From a bacterium (GTDB taxonomy: Bacteria > Planctomycetota > SZUA-567): a DNA stretch of 51,673 nucleotides. This document shows positions 16,783 through 26,209 of this stretch, piece after piece. The stretch is from contig QKHZ01000195.1 in NCBI GenBank assembly GCA_003249795.1, positions 1 through 51,673 on the forward strand, in the 5' to 3' direction. The first letter of the stretch is position 1. Each line of letters begins with the position of its first letter. Position numbers and translations under genes: made by a program. The notes under the pieces are model-generated. The model ran no database searches, had not been told where the DNA came from, and saw nothing but the letters and a program-made list of their open reading frames with translations.

Positions 16783-19700
16783 ATGAGCAAGTATTATCCT
16801 GAAGCCGAAGGTTTGTACGACCCGACGTTTGAACACGACGCCTGTGGCGTTGGCATGATGGTGGACATTAACGGCGAACCCTCGCACGCAATCGTCCGCG
16901 ATACCTTGCAGATTCTGGTCAACCTCACCCACCGCGGTGCGGTCGGCAGTGACCCTGACACCGGTGACGGCGCCGGGCTCTTGATGCAGATTCCTGACCA
17001 ATTTTTCCGCAAAGCCGCCAACCTCGGCTTTACGCTGCCTGAGAAAACCCGCTACGCTGTCGGGATGGTCTATCTTCCGGTTGGCAAGGCCAGCGTCTGT
17101 CAGGAAATCTTCGGTAAGCACGTCGTCCAGTTTGGCGGCAAGGTTTTGGGCTGGCGCAAAGTGCCGGTCAATGCAGAGCCGGTCGGCATCTCCGCGCGCG
17201 AAACCATGCCGGAAGTCTGGCAGGTGTTTATCGAAAACCCGGGACTCGAAGAGATGGAGTTTGCCCGCAAGCTTTACCTCATGCGCCGCTTCAGTGAAAA
17301 GGAAGCGGAAAGCAAACTCGGAGATGATGCGAAGGCGTTTTACTTCTGCAGTCTGTCGGCGCGGACAATTACGTATAAGGGTATGCTTATCGCCCACCAG
17401 GTCGGCGAATATTTCCACGACCTCTCCTGCGAAGAACTGACCTCGGCGATTGCTCTCGTGCACAGCCGTTACAGCACCAACACATTCCCGAGCTGGCCGC
17501 TTGCGCAGCCGTTCCGCATTCTCTGCCACAACGGCGAAATCAATACCCTGCGCGGCAACATCAACAAGATGGTCAGTCGTCACGCCAGCCTTGCGTCGAA
17601 GTTCTGGGGTGAGGATCTGCAGAAGCTGCTGCCGATTGTGATTGAAGGGGCGAGTGACTCGTCCTGCTTTGACAACCTGCTGGAATTCCTGTGGCTTTCA
17701 GGCCGCAGCCTGCCGCATGCGATTCTGATGATGATCCCCGAAGCGTGGGGCGACAAGTATTACATGGGCCACGACCGCCGCGGCTTTTACGAATATCACG
17801 CCAACTTCATGGAACCGTGGGACGGCCCGGCATGTATCGCATTCTCCGACGGTGTTCTTGCAGGCGGTATTCTTGACCGCAACGGCCTGCGTCCGGCGCG
17901 TTACAGCATTACCCGTCAGAACAAGCTCATTCTCGGTTCGGAAACCGGTGCGATTGAAATCGATCCGAAGGACGTCGTTTGCAAGGGCCGCCTGCAACCG
18001 GGCAAGATGATGCTGGTAGATACGGCCCAGAAGCGCGTAATTTATAATGATGAAATTAAAGCGAAGATCTGCCGTCAGCAGCACTACCGCCGCTGGGTGG
18101 AAGGCAACCGTATTACATTCGAGGGCTTCGGCACCTTCAGCCCGATCACGCCGAATCCGGAAACACTGCTGCAGCGCCAGCAGGCGTTCGGTTACACGCG
18201 TGAAGACACGAACGTCCTGATCCGTCCGATGGCGGCGAAGGGTGAAGAGCCGATCGGCAGCATGGGCAACGACACGCCGCTTGCGGTTCTGTCTGACAAG
18301 CCGCAGCTTCTGTACAACTACTTTAAGCAGAACTTCGCGCAGGTTACAAACCCGCCGATCGACCCGATCCGTGAACAGCTTGTCATGTCGCTGACCACGT
18401 TCCTCGGTTCGGAAGGAAACCTTCTGGAAGAAACGCCGGAACATGCCCACCGCATGAAGCTGAAGAGTCCGATCCTGACAGATTCAGACCTGCAGCGCAT
18501 CCGCGATTCGCAGCTGCCTGAGTTCCGCTCGATCACGCTCGACGCCACCTTTGATGCGCGTTTGGGTGAAAAAGGGCTTGAACCGGCGATGACACGCCTG
18601 TGCGACGAAGTGCGCGCGGCAGTCGGCCAGGGATTCAGCGTAATTATCCTTAGCGACAAAAAGATGGACAAGGACCACGCACCGGTTCCGGGGCTGCTGG
18701 CAGTGTCGGGTGTTCACCAGACGCTTGTCCGCGAAGGCACCCGCAGCAAGGTCGGTCTGATTCTTGAATCAGGCGAGCCGCGCGAAGTGAATCACTTTGC
18801 TCTGCTTCTTGCGTACGGCGTACAGGCGATCAACCCGTATCTGGCGTTTGAAACCATCGCCCAGATGCACGCCGAAGAAGCGCTGCCCAAAACGCTCAGT
18901 CAGGAAGACGCAGTTGAAAACTACATTCACGCGATTGAAAAAGGCGTGAAGAAGATTCTCAGCAAAATGGGTATCAGCACCCTGCGCAGTTATTCCGGTG
19001 CACAGATTTATGAAGCGCTGGGTCTGGGCAGTGAACTGATCGACAAGTATTTCACCAAGACCATTTCCCGCATGGGCGGTATCGGCATCGAACACGTTGC
19101 CAAGGAATCGCTGATGCGGTTTGAAAAGGCATTCGGCAAGCACCGCGGTGCGCTTCCGACGCTGGACTCCGGCGGTTTCTACAGCTACCGTCGTGACGGC
19201 GAGCGCCACATGTGGACACCGGAAACGATCCACTATCTGCAGCAGGCAACGCGCCGCAACGATCAGAAGCTGTACGACAAGTACGCCGAATCGATCAACA
19301 ATCAGGAACAGCGCCACGTGACCCTGCGTAGCCTGTTTGATTTCAAAACCGAAATCTGCAAGCCGATTCCGTTGGATCAGGTCGAACCTGCTGAAGAGAT
19401 GGTCAAGCGCTTCATCACCGGCGCGATGAGCTTCGGTTCGCTCAGCCGTGAAGTACACGAAGCGATGGCAATCGCCATGAATCGTCTGGGCGGGATGAGT
19501 AACTCAGGTGAAGGCGGCGAAGATCCGATGCGTTATGTCCCGCTGCCGAACGGCGACTCAAAGTCGAGCGCGGTCAAACAGATCGCATCCGGCCGGTTCG
19601 GTGTGACGATTGAATATCTGGCTAACGGCCGCGAACTGCAGATCAAGATCGCGCAGGGCGCAAAGCCTGGTGAAGGTGGCCACCTGCCGGGTCATAAAGT

Positions 19701-21324
19701 GAATGATGAAATTGCTGATGTCCGTAACTCGACACCGGGAGTGAGTCTGATTTCACCGCCGCCGCACCACGATATTTATTCAATCGAAGACCTTGCACAG
19801 CTGATCTACGATTTGAAAAACGCAAACCCGACCGCACGCGTCAGTGTGAAGCTGGTGAGTGAATCCGGCGTCGGTACGATTGCTGCCGGTGTGTCGAAGG
19901 GTAAGGCCGACATGGTTCTTATCTCCGGCGGTGACGGCGGTACGGGCGCCAGCCCCTTGTCGAGTATCAAGCACGCCGGTATTCCGTACGAACTGGGCTT
20001 GTCCGAAACCCACCAGACACTGGTGAAGAACGACCTGCGCAGCCGTATCCGCGTGCAGACCGACGGCCAGATGCGTACCGGTCGCGACCTTGCAATCGCT
20101 GCGATGCTGGGTGCGGAAGAATATGGCTTCGGAACTGCCGCGCTGATCGTGATGGGCTGCGTGATGATGCGCAAGTGCCAGCTCAACACCTGCCCGGTGG
20201 GTGTAGCGACACAAGACCCGCGTCTGCGCGCACGTTTTGGCGGGGCGCCGGAATACCTGCAGAACTTCTTCTTCTTCATCGCAAATGAAATGCGTGAAGT
20301 GATGGCAAGCCTCGGGATCAGGACGGTCAACGAAATGGTCGGCCGCGCTGATTTGCTTAAACCCCGTGACGGTGTTGACCACTGGAAAGCATCGACGCTT
20401 GACTTCAAGGGAATTTTCCACGTTCCAGAAATGCCGGAGCGCGTTGGCCGCTACTGCACCGAAAAACAGGATCACGGTCTTGAAAACGTTCTGGATGTAA
20501 AGCTGATCGCCGAGGGCGAAGCGGCGATCCAGTCCGGCAAAAAGGTCGAACAGTCGTATGCGATCAAGAATACCGACCGCACAACCGGAGCGACCCTGTC
20601 CTATGAAATTGCAAAGCGCTATGGCTTCAAGGGTCTGCCGACCGATACGATCCGGTATCACTTTGCAGGCTCTGCCGGTCAGAGCTTTGGCGCATTTCTT
20701 GCGCACGGCGTTACCTTCAGCCTCGAAGGCGACGCAAACGACTATGTCGGTAAAGGTCTCTCCGGCGGCCGCATCGCAATCTATCCGCCGAAAGAAGCGT
20801 CATATACCGCGCATGAAAACGTGATTATCGGTAATACCGTTCTGTACGGTGCAGTTGCGGGTGAGGTGTACTTTGCAGGTCTGGCTGGTGAGCGCTTCGC
20901 GGTTCGCAACAGCGGCGTGAAAGCGGTTGTCGAAGGCGTGGGTGACCACGGTTGCGAATACATGACCGGCGGTACGGTTGTGGTTCTGGGCAAGACCGGC
21001 GTGAACTTCGCTGCGGGGATGAGCGGTGGTATCGCGTATGTCTACGACCCTGAACAGGACTTTGACTTGCGCTGCAATCTCGGTATGGTTGACCTTGACC
21101 CGATTACGGATGCAGAGTCAGAAGCGGAACTGCGCGGCATGATCGAAGAACATGTAAAGATGACCAGCAGCGCACGCGGCAAGTGGATGCTGGAAAACTG
21201 GGAATCTGTGAAGACCCTGTTTGTGAAGGTCTTCCCGATCGAATACCGCCGCGCACTCGGCCAGATGAAGCAGGTCGAAAAAGAAGCGCGCAAGACCGAG
21301 GCCGAAAAGGTTGAACAGGCCTGA
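16783..21324 (+). CDS. gltB: Glutamate synthase large (alpha) subunit
   Basis: 1513 residues, full length. It makes glutamate from glutamine and 2-oxoglutarate with electrons from the small subunit. The class II amidotransferase nucleophile is Cys21 in 'HDACGVGM', so a 20-residue propeptide is expected to be removed. 'MSFGSLSREVHEAMAIAMNR' begins the FMN/synthase domain (about residue 880). The 3Fe-4S cysteines are C1126, C1132 and C1137, with the spacing of the E. coli enzyme. The C-terminal quarter is the GXGXG beta-helix ('GDHGCEYMTGG'). The ATG at 16783 has AAGGCG upstream. It is followed by gltD after 119 bases. The leader contains a terminator-like hairpin, suggesting nitrogen-responsive control. 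Confidence 0.98.
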   Translation: MSKYYPEAEGLYDPTFEHDACGVGMMVDINGEPSHAIVRDTLQILVNLTHRGAVGSDPDTGDGAGLLMQIPDQFFRKAANLGFTLPEKTRYAVGMVYLPVGKASVCQEIFGKHVVQFGGKVLGWRKVPVNAEPVGISARETMPEVWQVFIENPGLEEMEFARKLYLMRRFSEKEAESKLGDDAKAFYFCSLSARTITYKGMLIAHQVGEYFHDLSCEELTSAIALVHSRYSTNTFPSWPLAQPFRILCHNGEINTLRGNINKMVSRHASLASKFWGEDLQKLLPIVIEGASDSSCFDNLLEFLWLSGRSLPHAILMMIPEAWGDKYYMGHDRRGFYEYHANFMEPWDGPACIAFSDGVLAGGILDRNGLRPARYSITRQNKLILGSETGAIEIDPKDVVCKGRLQPGKMMLVDTAQKRVIYNDEIKAKICRQQHYRRWVEGNRITFEGFGTFSPITPNPETLLQRQQAFGYTREDTNVLIRPMAAKGEEPIGSMGNDTPLAVLSDKPQLLYNYFKQNFAQVTNPPIDPIREQLVMSLTTFLGSEGNLLEETPEHAHRMKLKSPILTDSDLQRIRDSQLPEFRSITLDATFDARLGEKGLEPAMTRLCDEVRAAVGQGFSVIILSDKKMDKDHAPVPGLLAVSGVHQTLVREGTRSKVGLILESGEPREVNHFALLLAYGVQAINPYLAFETIAQMHAEEALPKTLSQEDAVENYIHAIEKGVKKILSKMGISTLRSYSGAQIYEALGLGSELIDKYFTKTISRMGGIGIEHVAKESLMRFEKAFGKHRGALPTLDSGGFYSYRRDGERHMWTPETIHYLQQATRRNDQKLYDKYAESINNQEQRHVTLRSLFDFKTEICKPIPLDQVEPAEEMVKRFITGAMSFGSLSREVHEAMAIAMNRLGGMSNSGEGGEDPMRYVPLPNGDSKSSAVKQIASGRFGVTIEYLANGRELQIKIAQGAKPGEGGHLPGHKVNDEIADVRNSTPGVSLISPPPHHDIYSIEDLAQLIYDLKNANPTARVSVKLVSESGVGTIAAGVSKGKADMVLISGGDGGTGASPLSSIKHAGIPYELGLSETHQTLVKNDLRSRIRVQTDGQMRTGRDLAIAAMLGAEEYGFGTAALIVMGCVMMRKCQLNTCPVGVATQDPRLRARFGGAPEYLQNFFFFIANEMREVMASLGIRTVNEMVGRADLLKPRDGVDHWKASTLDFKGIFHVPEMPERVGRYCTEKQDHGLENVLDVKLIAEGEAAIQSGKKVEQSYAIKNTDRTTGATLSYEIAKRYGFKGLPTDTIRYHFAGSAGQSFGAFLAHGVTFSLEGDANDYVGKGLSGGRIAIYPPKEASYTAHENVIIGNTVLYGAVAGEVYFAGLAGERFAVRNSGVKAVVEGVGDHGCEYMTGGTVVVLGKTGVNFAAGMSGGIAYVYDPEQDFDLRCNLGMVDLDPITDAESEAELRGMIEEHVKMTSSARGKWMLENWESVKTLFVKVFPIEYRRALGQMKQVEKEARKTEAEKVEQA

Positions 21325-21443
21325 GCCGGTTTTAAATGAGAACGTAGAAATCATAGTAGAACGAGCCGAGGCTTAAAATAAGCGCAAGCCTGTGAAAGGC
21401 GCAGGCACTGCAAAAAAAGTCGGCAAAGGAACGAGGATAAGCA

Positions 21444-22910
21444 ATGGGTAAACCGACCGGATTTCTGGATCATGAGCGCAAGACAGCTTCACGTGATGAT
21501 GCGGGTGATCGCCTGAAACATTATCGTGAATTCTACAACTGGCTTCCGGAAAAAGAACTGCGCGAGCAGGCAAGCCGCTGCATGGACTGCGGCGTTCCGT
21601 TCTGCCACGGTACGGGTTGCCCGCTTGGCAATTCGATTCCTGAGTTCAACGACTTCGTGTATAACGGCCAGTGGAAAGAAGCCATTGCCTGTCTTCATGC
21701 AACCAACAACCTGCCGGAAATTACGGGTCGGCTTTGCCCGGCTCTGTGCGAAGCGTCCTGCGTCTGCGCATTGAACGGCAAAGCGGTTTCGATCCGCGAG
21801 ATCGAACTGGCGGTTGTCGAAAAAGGCTTTGCTGAGGGCTGGATCAAACCGTGTCCGCCGGAAGCGGAAACCGGAAAGAAAATTGCTGTTGTCGGCTCAG
21901 GTCCTGCGGGTCTTGCCGTCGCCCAGCAGCTTCGCCGTGCAGGCCATGCGGTTACGGTTTTTGAAAAGAATAAAAAACTCGGCGGTACGCTACGCTACGG
22001 TATTCCGGACTTTAAACTGGAAAAGACGATCATCGACCGTCGCGTTGCACAAATGGAAGCTGAAGGCATCGTCTTCAAAACAGGGTGCGAAGCGGGCAAA
22101 GACATTTCCGCAGACGATCTGAAAAAGCAGTTTGATGCTGTCTGTCTGACCGGTGGTGCGATGCAGGCGCGTGACCTTCCGATTCCGGGCCGCGACCAGA
22201 AAGGTGTTTATCTGGCGATGCAGTTTTTGACCCAGAGTAACCGCCGCGTTTCGGGAGAGGCGATTGAAGGCGAAGAAATTCTGGCAACCGGCAAGAACGT
22301 CGTCGTCATCGGCGGTGGAGATACCGGTAGCGATTGCGTCGGAACCTCACTACGTCAGGGCGCCAAAAACGTGACCCAGATTGAACTGCTGCCGTGCCCG
22401 TCGGAAGACCGCGGTGCGAACAACCCGTGGCCGCAGTGGCCGCTGATCCTGCGCACGAGTAGCTCGCACGAAGAAGGCGGCAGCCGTGACTGGTGCATCA
22501 GCACGACCGAGTTTGTGGGTGAAAACGGGCAGGTCAAGAAGATCAAGTGCGTCAAAGTTGACTGGGTCAAGGGTGACGACGGCCGGATGAAGATGACACC
22601 GGTAGCCGGAAGCGAGTTTGAACTCGACGCCGACCTCGTTCTGTTGGCGATGGGCTTTGTCCAGCCGGTGCACGAAGGCCTGCTTGATGGTCTGAAGTTG
22701 GAATATGACGCCCGCGGGAATGTCAAAGTAGACGAAAACATGATGAGCAGTCAGAAGGGTGTGTTTGCCGCTGGAGATATGCAGACTGGAGCGTGGCTGA
22801 TCGTCGGAGCGATTGCCGCAGGACGTCGCCTTGCAAATCGCGTAGATAAATTCCTGATGGGGCAGACTTGTCTTCCGAATTGTGAATTGCCTGCGAAGCT
22901 GGATATCTGA
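21444..22910 (+). CDS. gltD: Glutamate synthase small (beta) subunit
   Basis: 488 residues. The N-terminal iron-sulphur domain has two clusters of cysteines ('CMDCGVPFC...GCPLGN' near 46-60 and 'CPALCEASC' near 95). The FAD-binding motif is 'VVGSGPAGLAVAQQL' and the NADPH-binding motif is 'VVIGGGDTGSDCVGT'. It passes electrons from NADPH through FAD and 4Fe-4S centres to GltB. GAGGA lies eight bases before the ATG. The 119-base gap from gltB holds two overlapping short inverted repeats (21369-21391 and 21388-21406) but no terminator, so the two genes form one operon. Confidence 0.97.
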   Translation: MGKPTGFLDHERKTASRDDAGDRLKHYREFYNWLPEKELREQASRCMDCGVPFCHGTGCPLGNSIPEFNDFVYNGQWKEAIACLHATNNLPEITGRLCPALCEASCVCALNGKAVSIREIELAVVEKGFAEGWIKPCPPEAETGKKIAVVGSGPAGLAVAQQLRRAGHAVTVFEKNKKLGGTLRYGIPDFKLEKTIIDRRVAQMEAEGIVFKTGCEAGKDISADDLKKQFDAVCLTGGAMQARDLPIPGRDQKGVYLAMQFLTQSNRRVSGEAIEGEEILATGKNVVVIGGGDTGSDCVGTSLRQGAKNVTQIELLPCPSEDRGANNPWPQWPLILRTSSSHEEGGSRDWCISTTEFVGENGQVKKIKCVKVDWVKGDDGRMKMTPVAGSEFELDADLVLLAMGFVQPVHEGLLDGLKLEYDARGNVKVDENMMSSQKGVFAAGDMQTGAWLIVGAIAAGRRLANRVDKFLMGQTCLPNCELPAKLDI

Positions 22911-23010
22911 GTGCGAGAAATAACACGAAACGGGATTTTTTTCCTTTCGTTTCAGGCAAAACGCGCAGATAGAAGCAATTTTTCTAATTTCTTGTGACAA
23001 AGGGATTTTC

Positions 23011-23047
23011 AACCGGTTTCGTATATATGTGCGGAACCGGTTTTTAT
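23011..23047 (+). terminator. Intrinsic terminator of gltBD
   Basis: An 11-pair stem built on AACCGGTT at both ends, with one G-U pair and a loop of about ten bases, is followed by TTTTTATTT. It lies 100 bases after the gltD stop and before the next promoter, so it ends the gltBD transcript. Confidence 0.85.
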
Positions 23048-23060
23048 TTAAAAATATCAC

Positions 23061-23089
23061 TTGTATTTGAACACAACCTCGGCTATACA
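23061..23089 (+). promoter_or_regulatory. Promoter of the nitronate monooxygenase-like gene
   Basis: TTGTAT (23061-23066), a 17-base spacer and TATACA (23084-23089) make a good sigma-70 type promoter directly after the gltBD terminator. Transcription would start near 23096, giving a leader of under 60 bases. Confidence 0.55.
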
Positions 23090-23153
23090 TGTTTAAGGAC
23101 ACCATGTCCAAAAATTGAGTTTTAGAAGATCCGAATTCTTCCTTCAAGGTTTG

Positions 23154-24323
23154 ATGCCAGGCTGGACGGAATCGAAGTGTTCGTTGGAGCGTTTTATTAA
23201 ACACCGTCAAGCCCTCTCCAAGCAGTTTTCCTCCTTACGGATTGGCCAGATCACCATCCCGAAACCGATTATTCAAGGCGGTATGGGTATTGGCGTGTCA
23301 TTGTCAAATCTGGCATCGGCTGTTTCAAAAGCCGGTGGCCTCGGGGTGATCTCCGCAGTTGCGATCGGCCTGCTCTCAGCGAATGTCTCGGACTCCTACC
23401 ACAAACACAATGAAGATGTCTTGCGCAAAGAAATCCAGAAAGCCAAGGCAATGACTGACCGCCCGATCGGGGTCAATGTCATGGTTGCGCTGACGGATTA
23501 TGAAAATATGGTTCACGCTGCGGCTGAAGAAGGCGTGGAAGTAATTATCTGCGGCGGCGGATTGCCAATCAACCTGCCCAAATGCCTGCCGGAAAATTCA
23601 AAGACGGAACTCGTTCCAATTGTCTCCTCCCCGCGTGCGGCGAAGTTGCTGCTGCGCAAATGGAGTGAGCGTCACGGGGTTTACCCGGGAGCGGTGGTTC
23701 TGGAAGGGCCGCTTGCAGGTGGTCACCTCGGATTTTCTGTTGACGAACTGAACGACCCGACAATTACACTGCAGAGCCTGATTCCGGAAACGGTGAAAGC
23801 GATTGCGCCGTTTGCTGAAGAAGCAGGCCGTCCGATTCCGCTGATTGCGGCCGGTGGGATTTTTACTGGAGCCGATATTTGCGAAGCATTCCTGCTTGGC
23901 GCCGCAGGCGTACAGATGGGAACGCGGTTTGTGGCTACAGATGAGTGTGACGCAGCAGATGCGTTTAAACAGGCGTATGTGAACTGCACAAAAGAAGACC
24001 TGATTCTGATTGAAAGTCCGGTCGGAATGCCGGGACGTGCGATCAAGAATGATTTTCTTGCAGAAGCCAAGAGCGGCAACAAGGTTCCGAAGGTTTGCCC
24101 TTGGCACTGTATCGTGACCTGTAAGCAGCAGAAAAGCCCGTACTGCATTGCACGCGCATTGCTGAATGCGAAGAATGGCCGGTTGAACGAAGGTTTTGCG
24201 TTTGCTGGCGCCAATGCCTATCGCGTAAACGAGATTGTCCCGGTTGAAACGTTGATGCAGACATTGGAATCGGAATACACAGCAGCGGTGGCGTCGAATC
24301 CGTCGATTGCAAACTGCACCTGA
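23154..24323 (+). CDS. Nitronate monooxygenase / FMN-dependent oxidoreductase family
   Basis: About 389 residues from the ATG at 23154 (a TTG at 23115 would add 13). It is a TIM-barrel flavoprotein of the 2-nitropropane dioxygenase/FabK superfamily: 'PIIQGGMGIGVSLSNLASAV' at the N-terminus, 'GGGLPINLP', 'LIAAGGIFTG' and 'GAAGVQMGTRFVAT'. The C-terminal extension with 'CPWHCIVTC' and 'SPYCIARAL' is typical of a bacterial subgroup whose substrate is unproven. It may oxidise alkyl nitronates or act as an enoyl reductase-like enzyme. It follows gltBD but has its own promoter. An upstream ATG at 23104 with a better ribosome binding site opens only a four-codon frame (see findings). Confidence 0.85.
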   Translation: MPGWTESKCSLERFIKHRQALSKQFSSLRIGQITIPKPIIQGGMGIGVSLSNLASAVSKAGGLGVISAVAIGLLSANVSDSYHKHNEDVLRKEIQKAKAMTDRPIGVNVMVALTDYENMVHAAAEEGVEVIICGGGLPINLPKCLPENSKTELVPIVSSPRAAKLLLRKWSERHGVYPGAVVLEGPLAGGHLGFSVDELNDPTITLQSLIPETVKAIAPFAEEAGRPIPLIAAGGIFTGADICEAFLLGAAGVQMGTRFVATDECDAADAFKQAYVNCTKEDLILIESPVGMPGRAIKNDFLAEAKSGNKVPKVCPWHCIVTCKQQKSPYCIARALLNAKNGRLNEGFAFAGANAYRVNEIVPVETLMQTLESEYTAAVASNPSIANCT

Positions 24324-24439
24324 ACAAAGTGATTTCCAGGCGGAAATGACACGGTGCCAAGAGATTGGTCAAGGTCATTCTGCAGGGGAGAAACAATAAA
24401 AAGCCCATTGCCATGGTGGCGGGTACAAAATGAATGAAG

Positions 24440-24489
24440 CATAACGGGCGTCTCTCAACGTTATGTTTTTGGATTTGGTCAGAGAGACG
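24440..24489 (+). promoter_or_regulatory. Possible H-type pseudoknot in the cold-shock gene leader
   Basis: Stem 1 is CATAACG (24440-24446) with CGTTATG (24459-24465), extendable outwards with A-U and G-U pairs. Stem 2 is CGTCTCTC (24449-24456, in the loop of stem 1) with GAGAGACG (24482-24489). Connecting loops are 2, 2 and 16 bases, which is acceptable pseudoknot geometry. It lies about 40 bases before the ATG of the cold-shock protein. Stems are seen directly; the RNA fold and function are inferred. Confidence 0.55.
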
Positions 24490-24529
24490 AAATAAAGTGT
24501 CTGCAAAAAGCAGGCAAGAGGAGAGAAGT

Positions 24530-24733
24530 ATGGCACGCGGTACAGTAAAGTGGTTCAGCGAACAAAAGGGTTATGGTTTCATCGTTCCGGAAGATGGCGG
24601 CAAGGATCTGTTTGTCCACCACTCCAACATCCTGATGGACGGTTTCAAGACTCTGAATGACGGTCAGTCGGTTGAATTTGTCGCTGCTGACGGCAAGAAG
24701 GGTCCGGAAGCAACTGAAGTCCGTCCTTGCTGA
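24530..24733 (+). CDS. Cold-shock domain protein
   Basis: 67 residues, a single cold-shock domain. RNP1 'KGYGFIVPE' and RNP2 'DLFVHHSNI' are intact, and it begins '[18 protein letters not shown]'. It binds single-stranded RNA and DNA and acts as an RNA chaperone in the cytoplasm. The ATG at 24530 has AGAGGAGAG upstream; the longer frame from 24434 is untranslated leader. The leader has a possible pseudoknot, recalling the temperature-sensing leaders of cspA-type genes. A strong terminator follows, so it is a single-gene transcript. Confidence 0.96.
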   Translation: MARGTVKWFSEQKGYGFIVPEDGGKDLFVHHSNILMDGFKTLNDGQSVEFVAADGKKGPEATEVRPC

Positions 24734-24761
24734 ATGACTACGACATAGAATGCCGTAGGAG

Positions 24762-24795
24762 ACGCCCTGCTCGTGAGAGTGGGGCGTTTCTTTTT
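24762..24795 (+). terminator. Intrinsic terminator of the cold-shock gene
   Basis: ACGCCC (24762-24767) pairs with GGGCGT (24782-24787), with an inner CTC/GAG pair set, followed by TTTCTTTTT. A smaller CTACG/CGTAG hairpin (24738-24759) lies just before it. It converges on rarA, which ends at 24834. Confidence 0.9.
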
Positions 24796-24833
24796 ACAGA
24801 AATTGAGTTGAAACTATCAGATTCAAAAAAAAA

Positions 24834-26198
24834 TCATTCTGTAGAAGAAGGTTTATCGCGACGTTTTTGGCGGAGGCGGTCGAAATAGTCGAGTCGCTTC
24901 TGGATGTCTTTTTCAAAGCCGTAAACCCCCGGTTCATAATATACGCTGCCTTCCAGACTATCCGGCAAAAACGTTTGTCCGGAAAACCCGTCTTCAGAAT
25001 CATGATCGTACTGGTAGCCTTTGTGATAGCCAAGATCACTCATCAGTTTAGTCGGAGCGTTTCGGATATGCAGCGGCACCGGATCGTTTCTGGTTTCGGC
25101 GACGTCACTCTTTGCGGCTTTGATTGCGACATACGCGCGGTTTGATTTCGGAGCCGTTGCCAGATAAATCACACACTGCGCCAGCGCACAGTCGCATTCG
25201 GGGTAACCGAGAAAATGAACCGCATCGCGTGCGGCAACCGCTTGCACCAGAGCCTGCGGATCGGCAAGCCCAATATCCTCACTTGCAAAGCGGACAAGCC
25301 GTCGGCTGATATACAGCGGGTCGGCGCCTCCTTCAATCATCCGCGCCAGCCAGTAAAGCGCCGCCTGTGTATCACTGCCGCGCAACGATTTGTGCAGTGC
25401 GGAGATCAGGTTGTAATGCTCTTCACCACCGTTGTCGTAGGCGACATTGCGCGAGGAGAGCGCTTCTTTCATCATCGCCAGCGTAACCGTTCTAGTGTTG
25501 TTTTCTTCGGGTGCGCCTGTGACGGCAAGCTCCAGTGCGTTGAGTGCCGTGCGCGCGTCACCGTTAGCGTATTGAATCAGATAGTCGCGCGAATTATCCT
25601 CAAGGACGCCGTGCCATGAGCCGAGGCCTCGTTCATCATCAGCAAGCGCACGGTCAATGACGATTCCGATCTGCTCGTCGGTAAGCGCTTCAAGCACGAC
25701 GGTTTTGCATCGGCTTAAAAGCGCGGAATTGACTTCAAAGGACGGGTTCTCTGTCGTCGCACCGATCAGGATCACTGTGCCAGCTTCAACATGCGGAAGG
25801 AAAGCGTCCTGCTGCGATTTATTGAAGCGATGAATTTCGTCGACAAAGAGAATCGTCTGCTGTCCGGTTTCATTGAGCCGCGTGCGCGCTTCGTCGACAA
25901 TGAGACGAATGTCCTTAACCCCTTGCAATACGGCGCTGAAGGATACGAAACATTTGTCGGTCGAATTTGCGATGACTTGCGCGAGTGTCGTCTTGCCGCT
26001 TCCGGGCGGTCCCCACAAAAGCAGGCTGCAGACCGCGTCTTCTTCGATCGCGCGGCGGATCAGCCGGTCGGGGCCGAGAAGATGGGATTGGCCGACATAC
26101 TCGTCAATGGTGCGCGGACGCATGCGTCCGGCAAGCGGTACATGGCCAGTTGAGGAAGAAGATAAGCCGGAGGTGCCGGTGCGTTTTTTTGCAGCCAT
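24834..26198 (-). CDS. rarA: Replication-associated recombination protein RarA (MgsA)
   Basis: 454 residues, an AAA+ ATPase related to clamp-loader and RuvB proteins. Walker A is 'GPPGSGKTT' (63-71), Walker B is '[10 protein letters not shown]' (about 116-125), sensor 1 is '[11 protein letters not shown]' and the C-terminal region has '[25 protein letters not shown]', which is diagnostic. It acts at stalled replication forks with SSB. A short Ser-rich N-terminal extension precedes the ATPase domain. It lies 11 bases after the nitroreductase gene and is probably co-transcribed with it. Confidence 0.96.
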   Translation of the reverse strand: MAAKKRTGTSGLSSSSTGHVPLAGRMRPRTIDEYVGQSHLLGPDRLIRRAIEEDAVCSLLLWGPPGSGKTTLAQVIANSTDKCFVSFSAVLQGVKDIRLIVDEARTRLNETGQQTILFVDEIHRFNKSQQDAFLPHVEAGTVILIGATTENPSFEVNSALLSRCKTVVLEALTDEQIGIVIDRALADDERGLGSWHGVLEDNSRDYLIQYANGDARTALNALELAVTGAPEENNTRTVTLAMMKEALSSRNVAYDNGGEEHYNLISALHKSLRGSDTQAALYWLARMIEGGADPLYISRRLVRFASEDIGLADPQALVQAVAARDAVHFLGYPECDCALAQCVIYLATAPKSNRAYVAIKAAKSDVAETRNDPVPLHIRNAPTKLMSDLGYHKGYQYDHDSEDGFSGQTFLPDSLEGSVYYEPGVYGFEKDIQKRLDYFDRLRQKRRDKPSSTE

Positions 26199-26209
26199 AA
26201 AATTCCGGT

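Noticed and set aside
16699-17583. Long minus-strand frame opposite gltB (294 codons), and similar ones at 17698-18450 and 19780-20706
   Set aside because: They lie wholly inside a certain gene, have no ribosome binding site, and their composition is that of the antisense of a coding strand.
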